The notes under the pieces are model-generated. The model was given only the letters and a program-made list of their open reading frames with translations, made no database searches and was not told where the DNA came from. Source: Slackia piriformis YIT 12062 (GTDB lineage Bacteria > Actinomycetota > Coriobacteriia > Coriobacteriales > Eggerthellaceae). From it: DNA of 64,000 bases. Positions 36,003 to 44,854 of the stretch are shown here, piece by piece. The first letter of the stretch is position 1, and every line of letters begins with the position of its first letter. The translations under genes were made by a program, and so were the position numbers. Location: NCBI RefSeq assembly GCF_000296445.1, contig NZ_JH815198.1, positions 993,114 to 1,057,113 on the forward strand, read 5' to 3'.

Positions 36003-37153
36003 CGACGGGCTCTCTCGCAGGCTTCGATAAAAGCATCGGCGGTATGCGCCCAGGAGAACCGATCCCTTACGCGTGCTGCGCATCGCTTCGCGCATTGCCT
36101 CGTATACGTTCGGTCGCTCGCCAGAAGGCGCAAGGCTTGCGCAATAGAGTCTGGAGACGCGTTTGCAAGCACGATTCCGCATGAATCGTCCGCCACGATT
36201 TCCCGCACTCCCCCCACGTCGGTGGCAACAGGCGCGACCCCGCAGCTCGCAGCCTCAAGCAGAGCGGTCGAAAAACCCTCCGACCTGCTCGGCAGGCAGA
36301 ACGCATCGGCCTGAAGCTGCAAAGCCGCAACATCACCCCTATCGAGAGGTCCTACGAACTTCACGTTCTCAAGACCGCATTGCTCCACCATCCCGCGCAA
36401 AGGGCCGTCCCCCGCCATGACCAAAAGAGCCGCGACGCCTTCCTTCTCGAGCACCGACATGGCCTCGAGCAGCGACGCGACGCCTTTTTCGGGCGCAAGC
36501 CTGCCCACGAACGAAACCAGAAGCGCATCGCGGGCAACGCCGAGCTCCGCGCGAAAATCGCGAGAAGACGCCTGGGCCACGAAGGCGTCCGCATCGATGG
36601 AATTGCTCAGCAGCCCCTTCGCCTGAATACCGAAGGTGTGCAACCACGCAATGCCCTTGCCGGATACCGCATACGCATCGGGCGAATAACGCTTGACCAG
36701 CGCGGTTATCATATGCTCGTACGCCACAACGGCCTTATCCAACAATGCGTTGCCAAACGTAAGATACGCGGAACCGTGCTCGCACAGAACAGGACACAGG
36801 CCAAGACGCTTTGCCATCTTCAAACCGACAAGAGAGTGAAGGTAAAAGCGCGTATTCACCAAGATACCGTCATAGGAACGAGACGAGACTTCATTCAGCA
36901 TGCGGCGAAAGGAGCCGTTGCGGCGCGGCACGGGCATACGCCCGCCAATAAGCTGAAAGCTTGGAAGCCTGAATACCTCGACGCCGGATTCGGTCACTTC
37001 GTATTCGGGAGCATCCGGCATAGCGCTTGCGACCACCACGACCTCGTGGCCCCTTCGCGCAAGTTCGCGCGCAAGATTGTCCGTGTAGAATTCCACGCCG
37101 CCAATATGAGGAAGAAACTGAGCTGAAAAGATCGCATACCGCTTACGCTCCAT
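35999..37153 (-). CDS. GT4-family glycosyltransferase
   Basis: 384 residues from ATG 37153 with GAGGAGG seven bases upstream. GT-B motifs: LPHIGGVEFYTDNLARELARRGHEV, FVGRLAPEKGVASLLEAM and SRSEGFSTALLEAASCGV. Starts inside the end of the LicD gene upstream (11-base overlap), so the two are coupled. Confidence 0.88.
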   Translation of the reverse strand: MERKRYAIFSAQFLPHIGGVEFYTDNLARELARRGHEVVVVASAMPDAPEYEVTESGVEVFRLPSFQLIGGRMPVPRRNGSFRRMLNEVSSRSYDGILVNTRFYLHSLVGLKMAKRLGLCPVLCEHGSAYLTFGNALLDKAVVAYEHMITALVKRYSPDAYAVSGKGIAWLHTFGIQAKGLLSNSIDADAFVAQASSRDFRAELGVARDALLVSFVGRLAPEKGVASLLEAMSVLEKEGVAALLVMAGDGPLRGMVEQCGLENVKFVGPLDRGDVAALQLQADAFCLPSRSEGFSTALLEAASCGVAPVATDVGGVREIVADDSCGIVLANASPDSIAQALRLLASDRTYTRQCAKRCAARVRDRFSWAHTADAFIEACERARR

Positions 37154-38003
37154 GGCGCTCCTCCTCACGCCATAGCGTACCGTCCCCGAAATCAATGAGC
37201 TGCGGAAGGTGGGTCCGCCTATCCTCGGGCGCAGGTAACGTGCGCCAGTCGCCATACATATTGCTCAAATGCGCTTCGTAATCGAGCGGCGCAGGCAAAT
37301 CGTGCCCACAAAACGACACGGAAGACGTGCGGATCAGGCCGTCTACCGGACAAGAGCCCATCGGCGCCCATGCTAAGATCTTGCACTCGTTCGACTGCGG
37401 GACCGACGCATAACGCGCCCGTTCGGAACCTTGTGCGATGCGGGCCCTCGTAAAAAACGTCCTCACGAGAACATGGCACACACGGCATCCGAAACGTTCG
37501 ACGGCGCCGAGAACACCCTTGTGAGGAACGGTGATCGTTTTCGCGTGATACAGGTATGAAAGAGATTGCCACAAGCACGAACGCTTCTGCTGGCGGCTAC
37601 GCACGGCGGCATCTTCCGCAAGCGTATCGTAGGGAAATATATCGATGAAGATTCCCTGGCGATTGCCGGCCTCCGCGGTTTCTTTTGTGCGAAATTCCGT
37701 ACCCGTCTTGCACACCTTTGCGAAGTGCCCCGCGAACGCTTCGTTGTTCTCGAACGTCTGCAGCTCGTAGCCGTCGGGCAAACCGTGTTGGGCGAGATTC
37801 ACGAAGCAATCGTAGTCCTGACGCAACATCCCGATGTCTATATCGTCATCCCACGGAATGAATCCGCCGTGACGCGCCGCCCCGAGAAGCGTTCCCGCGT
37901 CCATAAACCATGAAATACCGTGAGTTTTGCAAAAATCCGAGACCGTAAGTAAAATCTCCAGCTCGATGGACTGGAGTTTTTTCAATGCCGCAGAATCCTC
38001 CAC
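37143..38003 (-). CDS. licD: LicD-family phosphotransferase 4
   Basis: 286 residues, GTG start at 38003 after AGGGGAG. Core WFMDAGTLLGAARHGGFIPW-DDDIDIGM and FIDIFPYDTL. Coupled to a GT4 gene. The gap 38004-38163 to the divergent GT2 gene holds a 9-bp hairpin (38103-38126) without a T-run. Confidence 0.86.
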   Translation of the reverse strand: MEDSAALKKLQSIELEILLTVSDFCKTHGISWFMDAGTLLGAARHGGFIPWDDDIDIGMLRQDYDCFVNLAQHGLPDGYELQTFENNEAFAGHFAKVCKTGTEFRTKETAEAGNRQGIFIDIFPYDTLAEDAAVRSRQQKRSCLWQSLSYLYHAKTITVPHKGVLGAVERFGCRVCHVLVRTFFTRARIAQGSERARYASVPQSNECKILAWAPMGSCPVDGLIRTSSVSFCGHDLPAPLDYEAHLSNMYGDWRTLPAPEDRRTHLPQLIDFGDGTLWREEERHGA

Positions 38004-38163
38004 GCGGACGCTCCCCTTTCCTCAGCCCGCCAAAAGCAACCCCGCGACACGGATGGGCCGCACGGGCAAAGCCGTGCCTAAGCCGCCTCGATACCGCAGG
38101 AGCAAGGCGGCTTTGAGGCCGCCTTGTCAAAACGAAGAATAAGCATACACACCCTTGCGCAAA

Positions 38164-39060
38164 ATGACGGCATTCCATAGCATGAACGACATGGAATTAC
38201 TATGCATCTTCACCCCCACATACGAGCGGGCATTCTGCCTGCCGAACCTTTTCGAGAGCCTCAAGCAACAAAAGGCCCTTAACTTTCGATGGCTCATTGT
38301 GGACGACGGGTCTACCGACAATACTGAAGAAGTCGTCGAGAGCTTCATGGCAGCCAGCCCGTTTCCGATCGAGTACATCAAGCAAGAAAACGGCGGGAAG
38401 CAACGCGCTCACAATACCGGAGTGGCGCATTGCGAAAACGAGCTTTTCTTCTGCGTTGATTCAGACGACGTGCTTCCGCCGCATGTCACCGAAGAAATAG
38501 AACGCCAATGGAGCGATGCGGCAAGCGACCGAAGGATCGCCGGCCTTGTCGGCCTGTGCGGGGGGCGCGACGGAAAACCTCTTGGCACCTCTATGCCAAA
38601 AGGGGTAAGCACCCTAACGTTTTGGGACCTGTACTATAAATACGGTCACAAGGGCGACTCCGCCCCGATCTACAGGACGGAAATCCTGAAACAATTCCCC
38701 TTCGACGTAGAGCCTGGCGAGAAGTTCATCGCCGAACCCTATGTGTACCATCAGATAGACCAGCACTATTGCCTGCGCGTTGTCGACAAAATCCTCATGA
38801 CGCGCGAATACCTTTCCGACGGCTACACGAGCAACGTTCGCAAGGTGACGAAAGAAAACCCGATCGGATACAAAAAGCTCAAGCTCATGTACATCAGATA
38901 TTCCGATACGCTCTATCTACAGTTCTACAACTCAATCCTCTATCAGGTCGGATGCATTTTGAGCAACACAAAGCACGGATCGGCCGCTTCGCCGCATAGA
39001 TTCGTCACGGCACTCGCCTGGCTTCCCGCCTACATCCTCGTCAAAACCGTCTATAGATAA
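38164..39060 (+). CDS. GT2-family glycosyltransferase
   Basis: Up to 298 residues; ATG at 38164, 38182 or 38191 are all possible and none has a clear ribosome site. LLCIFTPTYERAFCLPNLF, IVDDGSTDNTEEVV and FFCVDSDDVLPP are the GT-A motifs. Followed after 9 bases by a LicD gene and then a flippase, so it likely adds the sugar that LicD 5 decorates. Confidence 0.82.
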   Translation: MTAFHSMNDMELLCIFTPTYERAFCLPNLFESLKQQKALNFRWLIVDDGSTDNTEEVVESFMAASPFPIEYIKQENGGKQRAHNTGVAHCENELFFCVDSDDVLPPHVTEEIERQWSDAASDRRIAGLVGLCGGRDGKPLGTSMPKGVSTLTFWDLYYKYGHKGDSAPIYRTEILKQFPFDVEPGEKFIAEPYVYHQIDQHYCLRVVDKILMTREYLSDGYTSNVRKVTKENPIGYKKLKLMYIRYSDTLYLQFYNSILYQVGCILSNTKHGSAASPHRFVTALAWLPAYILVKTVYR

Positions 39061-39069
39061 GAGACTCCG

Positions 39070-39870
39070 ATGCAACCAATCGCCTTAGACCAGGTAAAGC
39101 AAATCGAACTCGATATTCTTCGTGATATTGACGCCTTCTGCCGCAAGTGCAATCTGCGCTATCAGCTCAATTCCGGCACGCTGCTTGGGGCAATACGCCA
39201 CCGAGGCTTCATTCCTTGGGACGACGACATCGATATAGCCATGCCGCGCGAAGACTACGAACGCTTCTTCGTCGAATACCCCCTCCATTCTTCGGGGAAA
39301 TTCAAGCTGCTTTCCTATCGCGATAAAAGTTCGATCTATCCTTTCTTCAAGGTGGTCGACCCCCGCACTGTCGTATTCGAGAAGTACGTAAACCCACGCT
39401 ACCAAACGGGTGTCTGGGTCGATATCTTCCCGCTTGACCTACTCCCCGCAAACGACAGGCCTTTCAAAACCTGCAATCGTTACCAGATGCTGTATGCGCT
39501 TGCAACGGCGAATCCAGAAACGGCAACGTCAGCCACTCGCAAACTCATCAAGAAGCTGACAACACCCCTTTTCGAGAGAATCGACATTTATGCCGCCGCA
39601 GCGAAGATGGACGAGGTCGCGCGCAATGCAGGAGACGAAGCCTGCACCGACCGCGGAATGCTCTTGTTCGGCTACGGGCCGCGCGAACGGCAGCCCTCTT
39701 CCGTGCTCGACTCCATCGAGGTGGAATTCGAAGGCGAGCCATTCTTTGCCCCGCGCGACTACGACGCATACCTGACGTCTCTTTACGACGACTATATGAC
39801 CCTGCCACCTGTCGAGAAGCGGACAGCGCACGATTTCGAAGCCTACTGGAGACTTGATGGACGCGCCTAG
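39070..39870 (+). CDS. licD: LicD-family phosphotransferase 5
   Basis: 266 residues. Core YQLNSGTLLGAIRHRGFIPW-DDDIDIAMP and WVDIFPLDLLPAND. It overlaps the flippase gene by 14 bases, so addition of the phospho-alcohol and export of the unit are tightly coupled. Confidence 0.87.
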   Translation: MQPIALDQVKQIELDILRDIDAFCRKCNLRYQLNSGTLLGAIRHRGFIPWDDDIDIAMPREDYERFFVEYPLHSSGKFKLLSYRDKSSIYPFFKVVDPRTVVFEKYVNPRYQTGVWVDIFPLDLLPANDRPFKTCNRYQMLYALATANPETATSATRKLIKKLTTPLFERIDIYAAAAKMDEVARNAGDEACTDRGMLLFGYGPRERQPSSVLDSIEVEFEGEPFFAPRDYDAYLTSLYDDYMTLPPVEKRTAHDFEAYWRLDGRA

Positions 39871-41107
39871 TAAAAAGAAACCTGCCGAATTAAGCATCGG
39901 GCGCAACATGCTCTGGAATTCCGCTGGGTCGCTTACCTATCTTGCGCTGCAATGGGCCATCACCATCGTTATCGTGCGCCTGTCTTCAGGCTATGATGCA
40001 GCCGGCGTCCTTGCGCTTGCCATGACGGTGTTCAATATCTTTTCGCCCTTGGCGATATACCGCATGTATACCTACCAGGTATCCGATGTCAAACGCGAAA
40101 ACACACTTGGCGAATACGCTACGTTTCGCATAATCACCTGTGCCGCCGCGTTCGCAGGATGCTTGGTCTATGCGGCGCTGACTTGCCCGAGCAGTACGTT
40201 CGTCGCCATCCTTCTCTATGCGCTTTTTAAAATCGCATCGCTGGTTATAGATGTCCTCCACGGCGAAGACCAGCTGAACATGCGCATGGATTACATAGGA
40301 AAATCCCTCATGCTCCAGGGCATTGGCACATTTGTCGTTTTTTGCACAGTACTCGCGTGTACCAGCTCCATCGAAGCGGCCATTGCAGGGATGCTTGTTG
40401 TGACGTGTATCGTGGGATTGGTTTACGACCTTCCTAGAACACGCATGTTTTCCCGGATAAAGCTGGGGATAGCCAAGGAGAAGGTCCTGCATCTGCTGGC
40501 CTACTGTCTGCCCATCGTTCTGGCGGCAATCGCTTGCGCGGTAGTGCCCTCGGTGCCGCGCCAATACCTCTCCATCCTAGGCGGTGACGCAGCGCTTGGC
40601 GTATACGCATCAGTAGCAGCTCCGGCAGCCGTCATCCAAATGGGCGCAAGCTATATTTACAACCCTTTGCTCAGCCTTTTTTCCCAACGTTATATCAGCG
40701 GCGACATAACGGGCTTTCGTAAGCTGTTCGGCCGTGCGCTTGCGGCGATTGCGGCACTTGGAATTGCAGGAATTGCGGGGTATATGTTGCTCGGCCCGTG
40801 GATTCTCCCTCTTGTATTTGGAGAAAGCATCTCTGCGCATCTTGACCTCATCCTGCCCGTCTCCGTCATGACGGCGGTTTCGGCATTGCTGTGGTTTGCA
40901 AACGACCTGCTTGTAACCATCCGCCAATTCAAAAACGCACTCATAGGCAATGTGATTTCGCTTGCCGTCACCATTCCCTCGTCGCTTTTCCTCGTACCGC
41001 TTTACGGAGGAAACGGCGTGAGCTTTTCGATCATTATCTCTTATCTTGCGGGAATTGCGAGCATGGTCGCCCTAAGCGCAATCGAACAGAAGCGCAAAAA
41101 GAAGTAG
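39857..41107 (+). CDS. Second Wzx/TacF-like flippase
   Basis: 416 residues from ATG 39857 (GGAGA upstream). About 12 membrane segments, NMLWNSAGSLTYLALQWAI at the N-terminus and a lysine-rich tail. Shorter than the flippase at 17142-18671. Its tight link to a LicD gene makes it a candidate for the phosphocholine (TacF) flippase. Confidence 0.83.
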   Translation: MDAPSKKKPAELSIGRNMLWNSAGSLTYLALQWAITIVIVRLSSGYDAAGVLALAMTVFNIFSPLAIYRMYTYQVSDVKRENTLGEYATFRIITCAAAFAGCLVYAALTCPSSTFVAILLYALFKIASLVIDVLHGEDQLNMRMDYIGKSLMLQGIGTFVVFCTVLACTSSIEAAIAGMLVVTCIVGLVYDLPRTRMFSRIKLGIAKEKVLHLLAYCLPIVLAAIACAVVPSVPRQYLSILGGDAALGVYASVAAPAAVIQMGASYIYNPLLSLFSQRYISGDITGFRKLFGRALAAIAALGIAGIAGYMLLGPWILPLVFGESISAHLDLILPVSVMTAVSALLWFANDLLVTIRQFKNALIGNVISLAVTIPSSLFLVPLYGGNGVSFSIIISYLAGIASMVALSAIEQKRKKK

Positions 41108-41221
41108 CTCGACCTACGCGCACTCGACATCGGAACGCATCGAATTCCTTCCCTGCGCAATCAAGAACAAGAACCAACCGACCAACACTCGGTCCTTGCT
41201 CCAACATCAGATTCCGAAACA

Positions 41222-41273
41222 AGGACGCCCTTGCTCTTGGCGTCTCTTTCGCGCTCAAGAGCAAGGGCGTCCT
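41222..41273. terminator. Bidirectional terminator, 18-bp perfect stem
   Basis: AGGACGCCCTTGCTCTTG (41222-41239) pairs completely with 41256-41273 around 16 bases; ATTTT follows on the plus side. It separates the convergent flippase and choline-binding protein genes. Confidence 0.75.
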
Positions 41274-41324
41274 ATTTTCATCATGCCGGACTTGACAATC
41301 ACGGCAAGCATGCTCAATCGGTTA

Positions 41325-43505
41325 TTATCGCGTCTTCCCAGGGACCCACTTGCCGCTGCCATCGACATAATATCCGTCAATCCAAGTGTCAACGGCCATG
41401 GAACCATCATTCGCAACGTAGTAGTCCCCGATCCAGCAGTTGCGCTCCATGACCCCCGAGGCTCTCATGTAATACCACTTCCCGTCAACGAGTTGCCAGC
41501 CAGTTAGCATGGCGCCGCAGGAACCGTCTGCCTTGTCATTGAGCAAATACCACGACCCATCGACAAAAATCCATCCGGAGCGCATGATGCCAGATTCGTT
41601 AAGGAAGTACCACAAACCACCATCTTTCTGCCAACCGGTCAGCATGGCGCCAAAGAATCCGTCGTGCTTCGTATTGAGAAAATACCAGTCTCCATTAATA
41701 AAGTTCCAGCCAGACTGCATGGCGCCGCTCCCGGCGAAGTAATACCACGTATCGCCCTCTAGCTGCCATCCCGTTAGCATGGAACCCTCATCGTCAAGAA
41801 GATACCAGGCGCCACCGACAGAAACCCATCCAGTAGCCATTCGGCCGCTTTCGGTGAAATAGTGCCATTTGCCTTGGATGGCAAGCCAACCGGTTTGCAT
41901 TGCGCCTGAAGTATCGGAAAGCCAATACACGTCAGAGCCGACCTGAACGATACCCTTGGCCATAACGCCAGAGCGATCGAACCAGTACCATTTTCCGTCT
42001 ATATATTCCCATCCATTTCGCATGGCGCCATCATTGGCAAGCCAGTACCATTCGCCGCCTTCAAGAAGCCAGCCCGTAGCCATGGCTCCGAAATAGCCAT
42101 CATGCTCGGGGTTGAGGAAGTACCAGTGACCGTCAATGGAGGCCCATCCGCTCTGCATGACGCCCGATCCGTTCATATAGTACCAATGGCCAGCATCGGA
42201 AACCCAGCCAGTTACCATGGCGCAAGAGTCATCAAAGTAATACCACAAGCCGTCGACCTGGGCAAACGTGGAACGAGCGGCATTTCCGCTAGAACCGAAC
42301 CAATACCAAGCACCCCCGATGCTCCTCCAATCGTTGGTGACATAAACGCCCTCTTCGGCATATTTCCACTCGGAGCCAGCCCTGACCCAACCGTCCTCTT
42401 TGAGCATGGACAGACAATCTTTGAGTTCGTTTCTGTACCGATTCTGCCAACCGGCGTGATACTGAGGTTGAGCCTTGTAAAACACGGCGACGTTGTCTAC
42501 CACGTAATTGCACAATGTCGTAACGAACTCACGGTCGGTCATGGAGTTATTCAACCCGCAACCCGGCCAGTTGTAGCTGCTCTGCCATACTCCGTTCCAG
42601 TCATAGCCGTTAGTCCAGCCTCCGACGAACTTACGCCAGCCACCTGTACCGAAAAGATTAGACATTCCCCAGCACAGACCCTTTACGCAATCCGCACGAT
42701 TGGAGATGTCGATTCCGCGACTTGCCAAATAATCTTCCGCAGGAAGGTAATAGTTAACGTACGCCCAGCCATCCTGAAGCGCCGCAAACTCGGAAGGATT
42801 CGCAGCGTATGCCGCATGCCATGCGGCATTAAGCTTGTTGCCCAGGTCGGTGAATTCACCGTTCTTGCGAATAGCGTTTTCATCTCGGAAATCAGCCGAA
42901 GAAACGCTGGCAAACTGGCCGAACATCAAATACGTAGCAGAGTCGTAGGCATAGCAAGCCAGCAAGAAATCCCTCAATCCGTAGCGGTGGTCGAACTGGT
43001 AGTAACCCAGCGCGTGATAGCCGTCTCCCCAGCTAAAACCCTGATCGTAATTGCAGCTGCTCTCGTACTTGGCAAAATACTTCATTTCATCCGAAAGATA
43101 CATCGGGCTAATCGATGCGGCACGCTGGCTATCCGAGGACATCATAACGGCGGATTCATCGTCTTCTTCGTAGAAGTCGGCCTTGTTGTAGGATGGCACC
43201 TCTTCAGAGGATTCCGTCGTTTCTGCGAGCGTATAAGATTCGTTAGATGCTTCTCCATCGGTAGCATCGAGCTCATTGGACGAACCAGGCGCGTCGAGAG
43301 AACCCTCGCCAGACAAAGAGGACGAACTATTAGGTTCTTCCTCGTAAGTGGAGGATTCTTCTTCGATTTGGACCTCAGCACTATAAGGCGATGATGCCGC
43401 CTGGTCCAAATCAGATTCATCCTGCGCTACGGCAGGAACAACAGGAGCAAACAGCGAAAGCGAGAACGCAACGCTCGCAGCAAGAATTTTTGATGCAAGG
43501 TTCAT
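41325..43505 (-). CDS. Secreted choline-binding-repeat protein with lysozyme-like central domain
   Basis: 726 residues. Signal peptide 1-27 (ends AVA before QDES), an acidic Ser/Glu-rich linker 28-130, then a domain of about 135-355 that begins MKYFAKYESSCNYDQGFSWG and HALGYYQFDHRYG. The Glu of YESS and the GYYQFD pattern recall lysozyme-fold muramidases, but I do not recognise the exact family. From about 360 to the end there are roughly 17 aromatic repeats of the GWVSDAGHWYYMNGSGVM type, characteristic of choline-binding modules. It should attach non-covalently to phosphocholine polymer made by this locus. Role as a cell-wall hydrolase is inferred. Confidence 0.8.
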   Translation of the reverse strand: MNLASKILAASVAFSLSLFAPVVPAVAQDESDLDQAASSPYSAEVQIEEESSTYEEEPNSSSSLSGEGSLDAPGSSNELDATDGEASNESYTLAETTESSEEVPSYNKADFYEEDDESAVMMSSDSQRAASISPMYLSDEMKYFAKYESSCNYDQGFSWGDGYHALGYYQFDHRYGLRDFLLACYAYDSATYLMFGQFASVSSADFRDENAIRKNGEFTDLGNKLNAAWHAAYAANPSEFAALQDGWAYVNYYLPAEDYLASRGIDISNRADCVKGLCWGMSNLFGTGGWRKFVGGWTNGYDWNGVWQSSYNWPGCGLNNSMTDREFVTTLCNYVVDNVAVFYKAQPQYHAGWQNRYRNELKDCLSMLKEDGWVRAGSEWKYAEEGVYVTNDWRSIGGAWYWFGSSGNAARSTFAQVDGLWYYFDDSCAMVTGWVSDAGHWYYMNGSGVMQSGWASIDGHWYFLNPEHDGYFGAMATGWLLEGGEWYWLANDGAMRNGWEYIDGKWYWFDRSGVMAKGIVQVGSDVYWLSDTSGAMQTGWLAIQGKWHYFTESGRMATGWVSVGGAWYLLDDEGSMLTGWQLEGDTWYYFAGSGAMQSGWNFINGDWYFLNTKHDGFFGAMLTGWQKDGGLWYFLNESGIMRSGWIFVDGSWYLLNDKADGSCGAMLTGWQLVDGKWYYMRASGVMERNCWIGDYYVANDGSMAVDTWIDGYYVDGSGKWVPGKTR

Positions 43506-43678
43506 AGAGCCCCTCTCTGCAAGATATCCAAAAGCGTAAAGACTAATTATGAATTATGAGCAAGAGGAATCGCAACAATTACGGAAATACACGAAACAAC
43601 TTATAATCGACTCCTACTTTCTCCGCAGGCCTACCTATCCCAGAAAAACGCTCCTCGAAAAAAAGGGAAACAACAACG

Positions 43679-44131
43679 ATGTTATCCAGGAGAACATTCA
43701 TGAAACTACTCGGCGTCGGCACGGCGGCTATGTGCGCATCGGCCCTGACGGGATGCGCAAGCTCCGACGATGTGACTTGGACGGCAATATACGATGAATC
43801 CCTGGGGCTTCTTGCCGCAGGGCCGAACGAAGACGTCATCATGGGAAACGCTTGGATGTTCAGGGATAACGGGACAGTACAGCTGCAATTCGCGGCAGGC
43901 TCTATCCCCGTTCCTGCCGTCGAATCCGCCCGCATACAGGGCAACGATCTGCGCGTGACCATGGCATCGAGCGAGGGTCCCGCCACTATGGACCTCTGCC
44001 TGCACCAATTTATCCTCACACCGCCGCAAGGTGTTGACACGGGCGCCGTCGAATCCGTCACGCTCGTCGTCAACGGCGAAGAATACCCAGCAGAGCGGGC
44101 CGAAAACCTCATCATCCAAACCAGTCCATAG
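43679..44131 (+). CDS. Tat-exported lipoprotein of unknown function
   Basis: 150 residues. Twin-arginine motif SRRTFMK, hydrophobic helix and lipobox LTGC (Cys 26) give a lipoprotein signal. The remaining 120 residues are beta-rich (VTLVVNGEEYPAE) with no named domain that I recognise. AAGGGA precedes the ATG. Divergent from the choline-binding protein gene; the 173-base gap holds both promoters. Confidence 0.78.
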   Translation: MLSRRTFMKLLGVGTAAMCASALTGCASSDDVTWTAIYDESLGLLAAGPNEDVIMGNAWMFRDNGTVQLQFAAGSIPVPAVESARIQGNDLRVTMASSEGPATMDLCLHQFILTPPQGVDTGAVESVTLVVNGEEYPAERAENLIIQTSP

Positions 44132-44150
44132 CAATGTCGGAAGCGTTCGG

Positions 44151-44849
44151 CTAATTCAGCCCAGAACCCGCATCCGGCAGCGCAAGACGCAGGTTCGAGC
44201 ATCTCTTCCGGGAATTCGCGCCCTCGAACACATACTCCCATGTTTCGGCGAAAGCCCTTGATGGAAGCAGCGTATCGAGGAAATCCAAGAATCCCTGCAG
44301 GTCATCCTTATAGCGCCGCCTGAAAGCCCGAGCAAGATCAACCTTCTCCCCTTCCGAGCATTCGCCCTCCCTGTTGCTTAAGGCATGCTCCATATTCCGA
44401 GAAAAGTAGTACAGCGCATAAGGAACCGAACGCTTTTGATACGTCAATGACGACCTCCCCAAAAGCCTGCGCACCGACTTCTGTTTCATATGGTTCCTAT
44501 CGAGAATATCGCCCCGATGTCCTTCATCGCAAGAAACCTCTTCATCGGGCACAAAGGCCGAATCCGTGTCGGTGATTTGGATGATGGCGCCAAGGTCTCT
44601 CCATGAAAGCCGTGGAGACGTTTGGCCCAAGTAATCGATTACGCTCTTACGCAAACGCTCGCCAACGTTGAAAGCAGCATCATCCGACGACCCGCGGCCG
44701 CCAATTCCCCACTGCGTCGTTATGTCTCCATGCATTATTTCGAAACGCACTTCGTTTTGCGCGGAAAACAATCGCGTAAGAATAAGACCCAGGGCAAGTT
44801 CTTCGGTCGGACCCTCCACGACAAACAGCAAAACCTTCTTCCTCGCCAT
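44151..44849 (-). CDS. TOPRIM/RloB-like partner of an AAA ATPase
   Basis: 232 residues. VVEGPTEELAL (Glu 12) and ITDTDSAF (Asp 94, Asp 96) form a TOPRIM-type acidic site, as in RloB/DUF4276-type proteins and nuclease partners of defence ATPases. It starts 5 bases after the ATPase gene, an operon. Likely the effector nuclease of a two-gene phage-defence module. Confidence 0.72.
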   Translation of the reverse strand: MARKKVLLFVVEGPTEELALGLILTRLFSAQNEVRFEIMHGDITTQWGIGGRGSSDDAAFNVGERLRKSVIDYLGQTSPRLSWRDLGAIIQITDTDSAFVPDEEVSCDEGHRGDILDRNHMKQKSVRRLLGRSSLTYQKRSVPYALYYFSRNMEHALSNREGECSEGEKVDLARAFRRRYKDDLQGFLDFLDTLLPSRAFAETWEYVFEGANSRKRCSNLRLALPDAGSGLN

Positions 44850-44854
44850 AGCAG

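Noticed and set aside
38103-38126. Hairpin CAAGGCGGC/GCCGCCTTG as a terminator
   Set aside because: It lies between two divergent starts and has no T-run, so termination has no logical role there.
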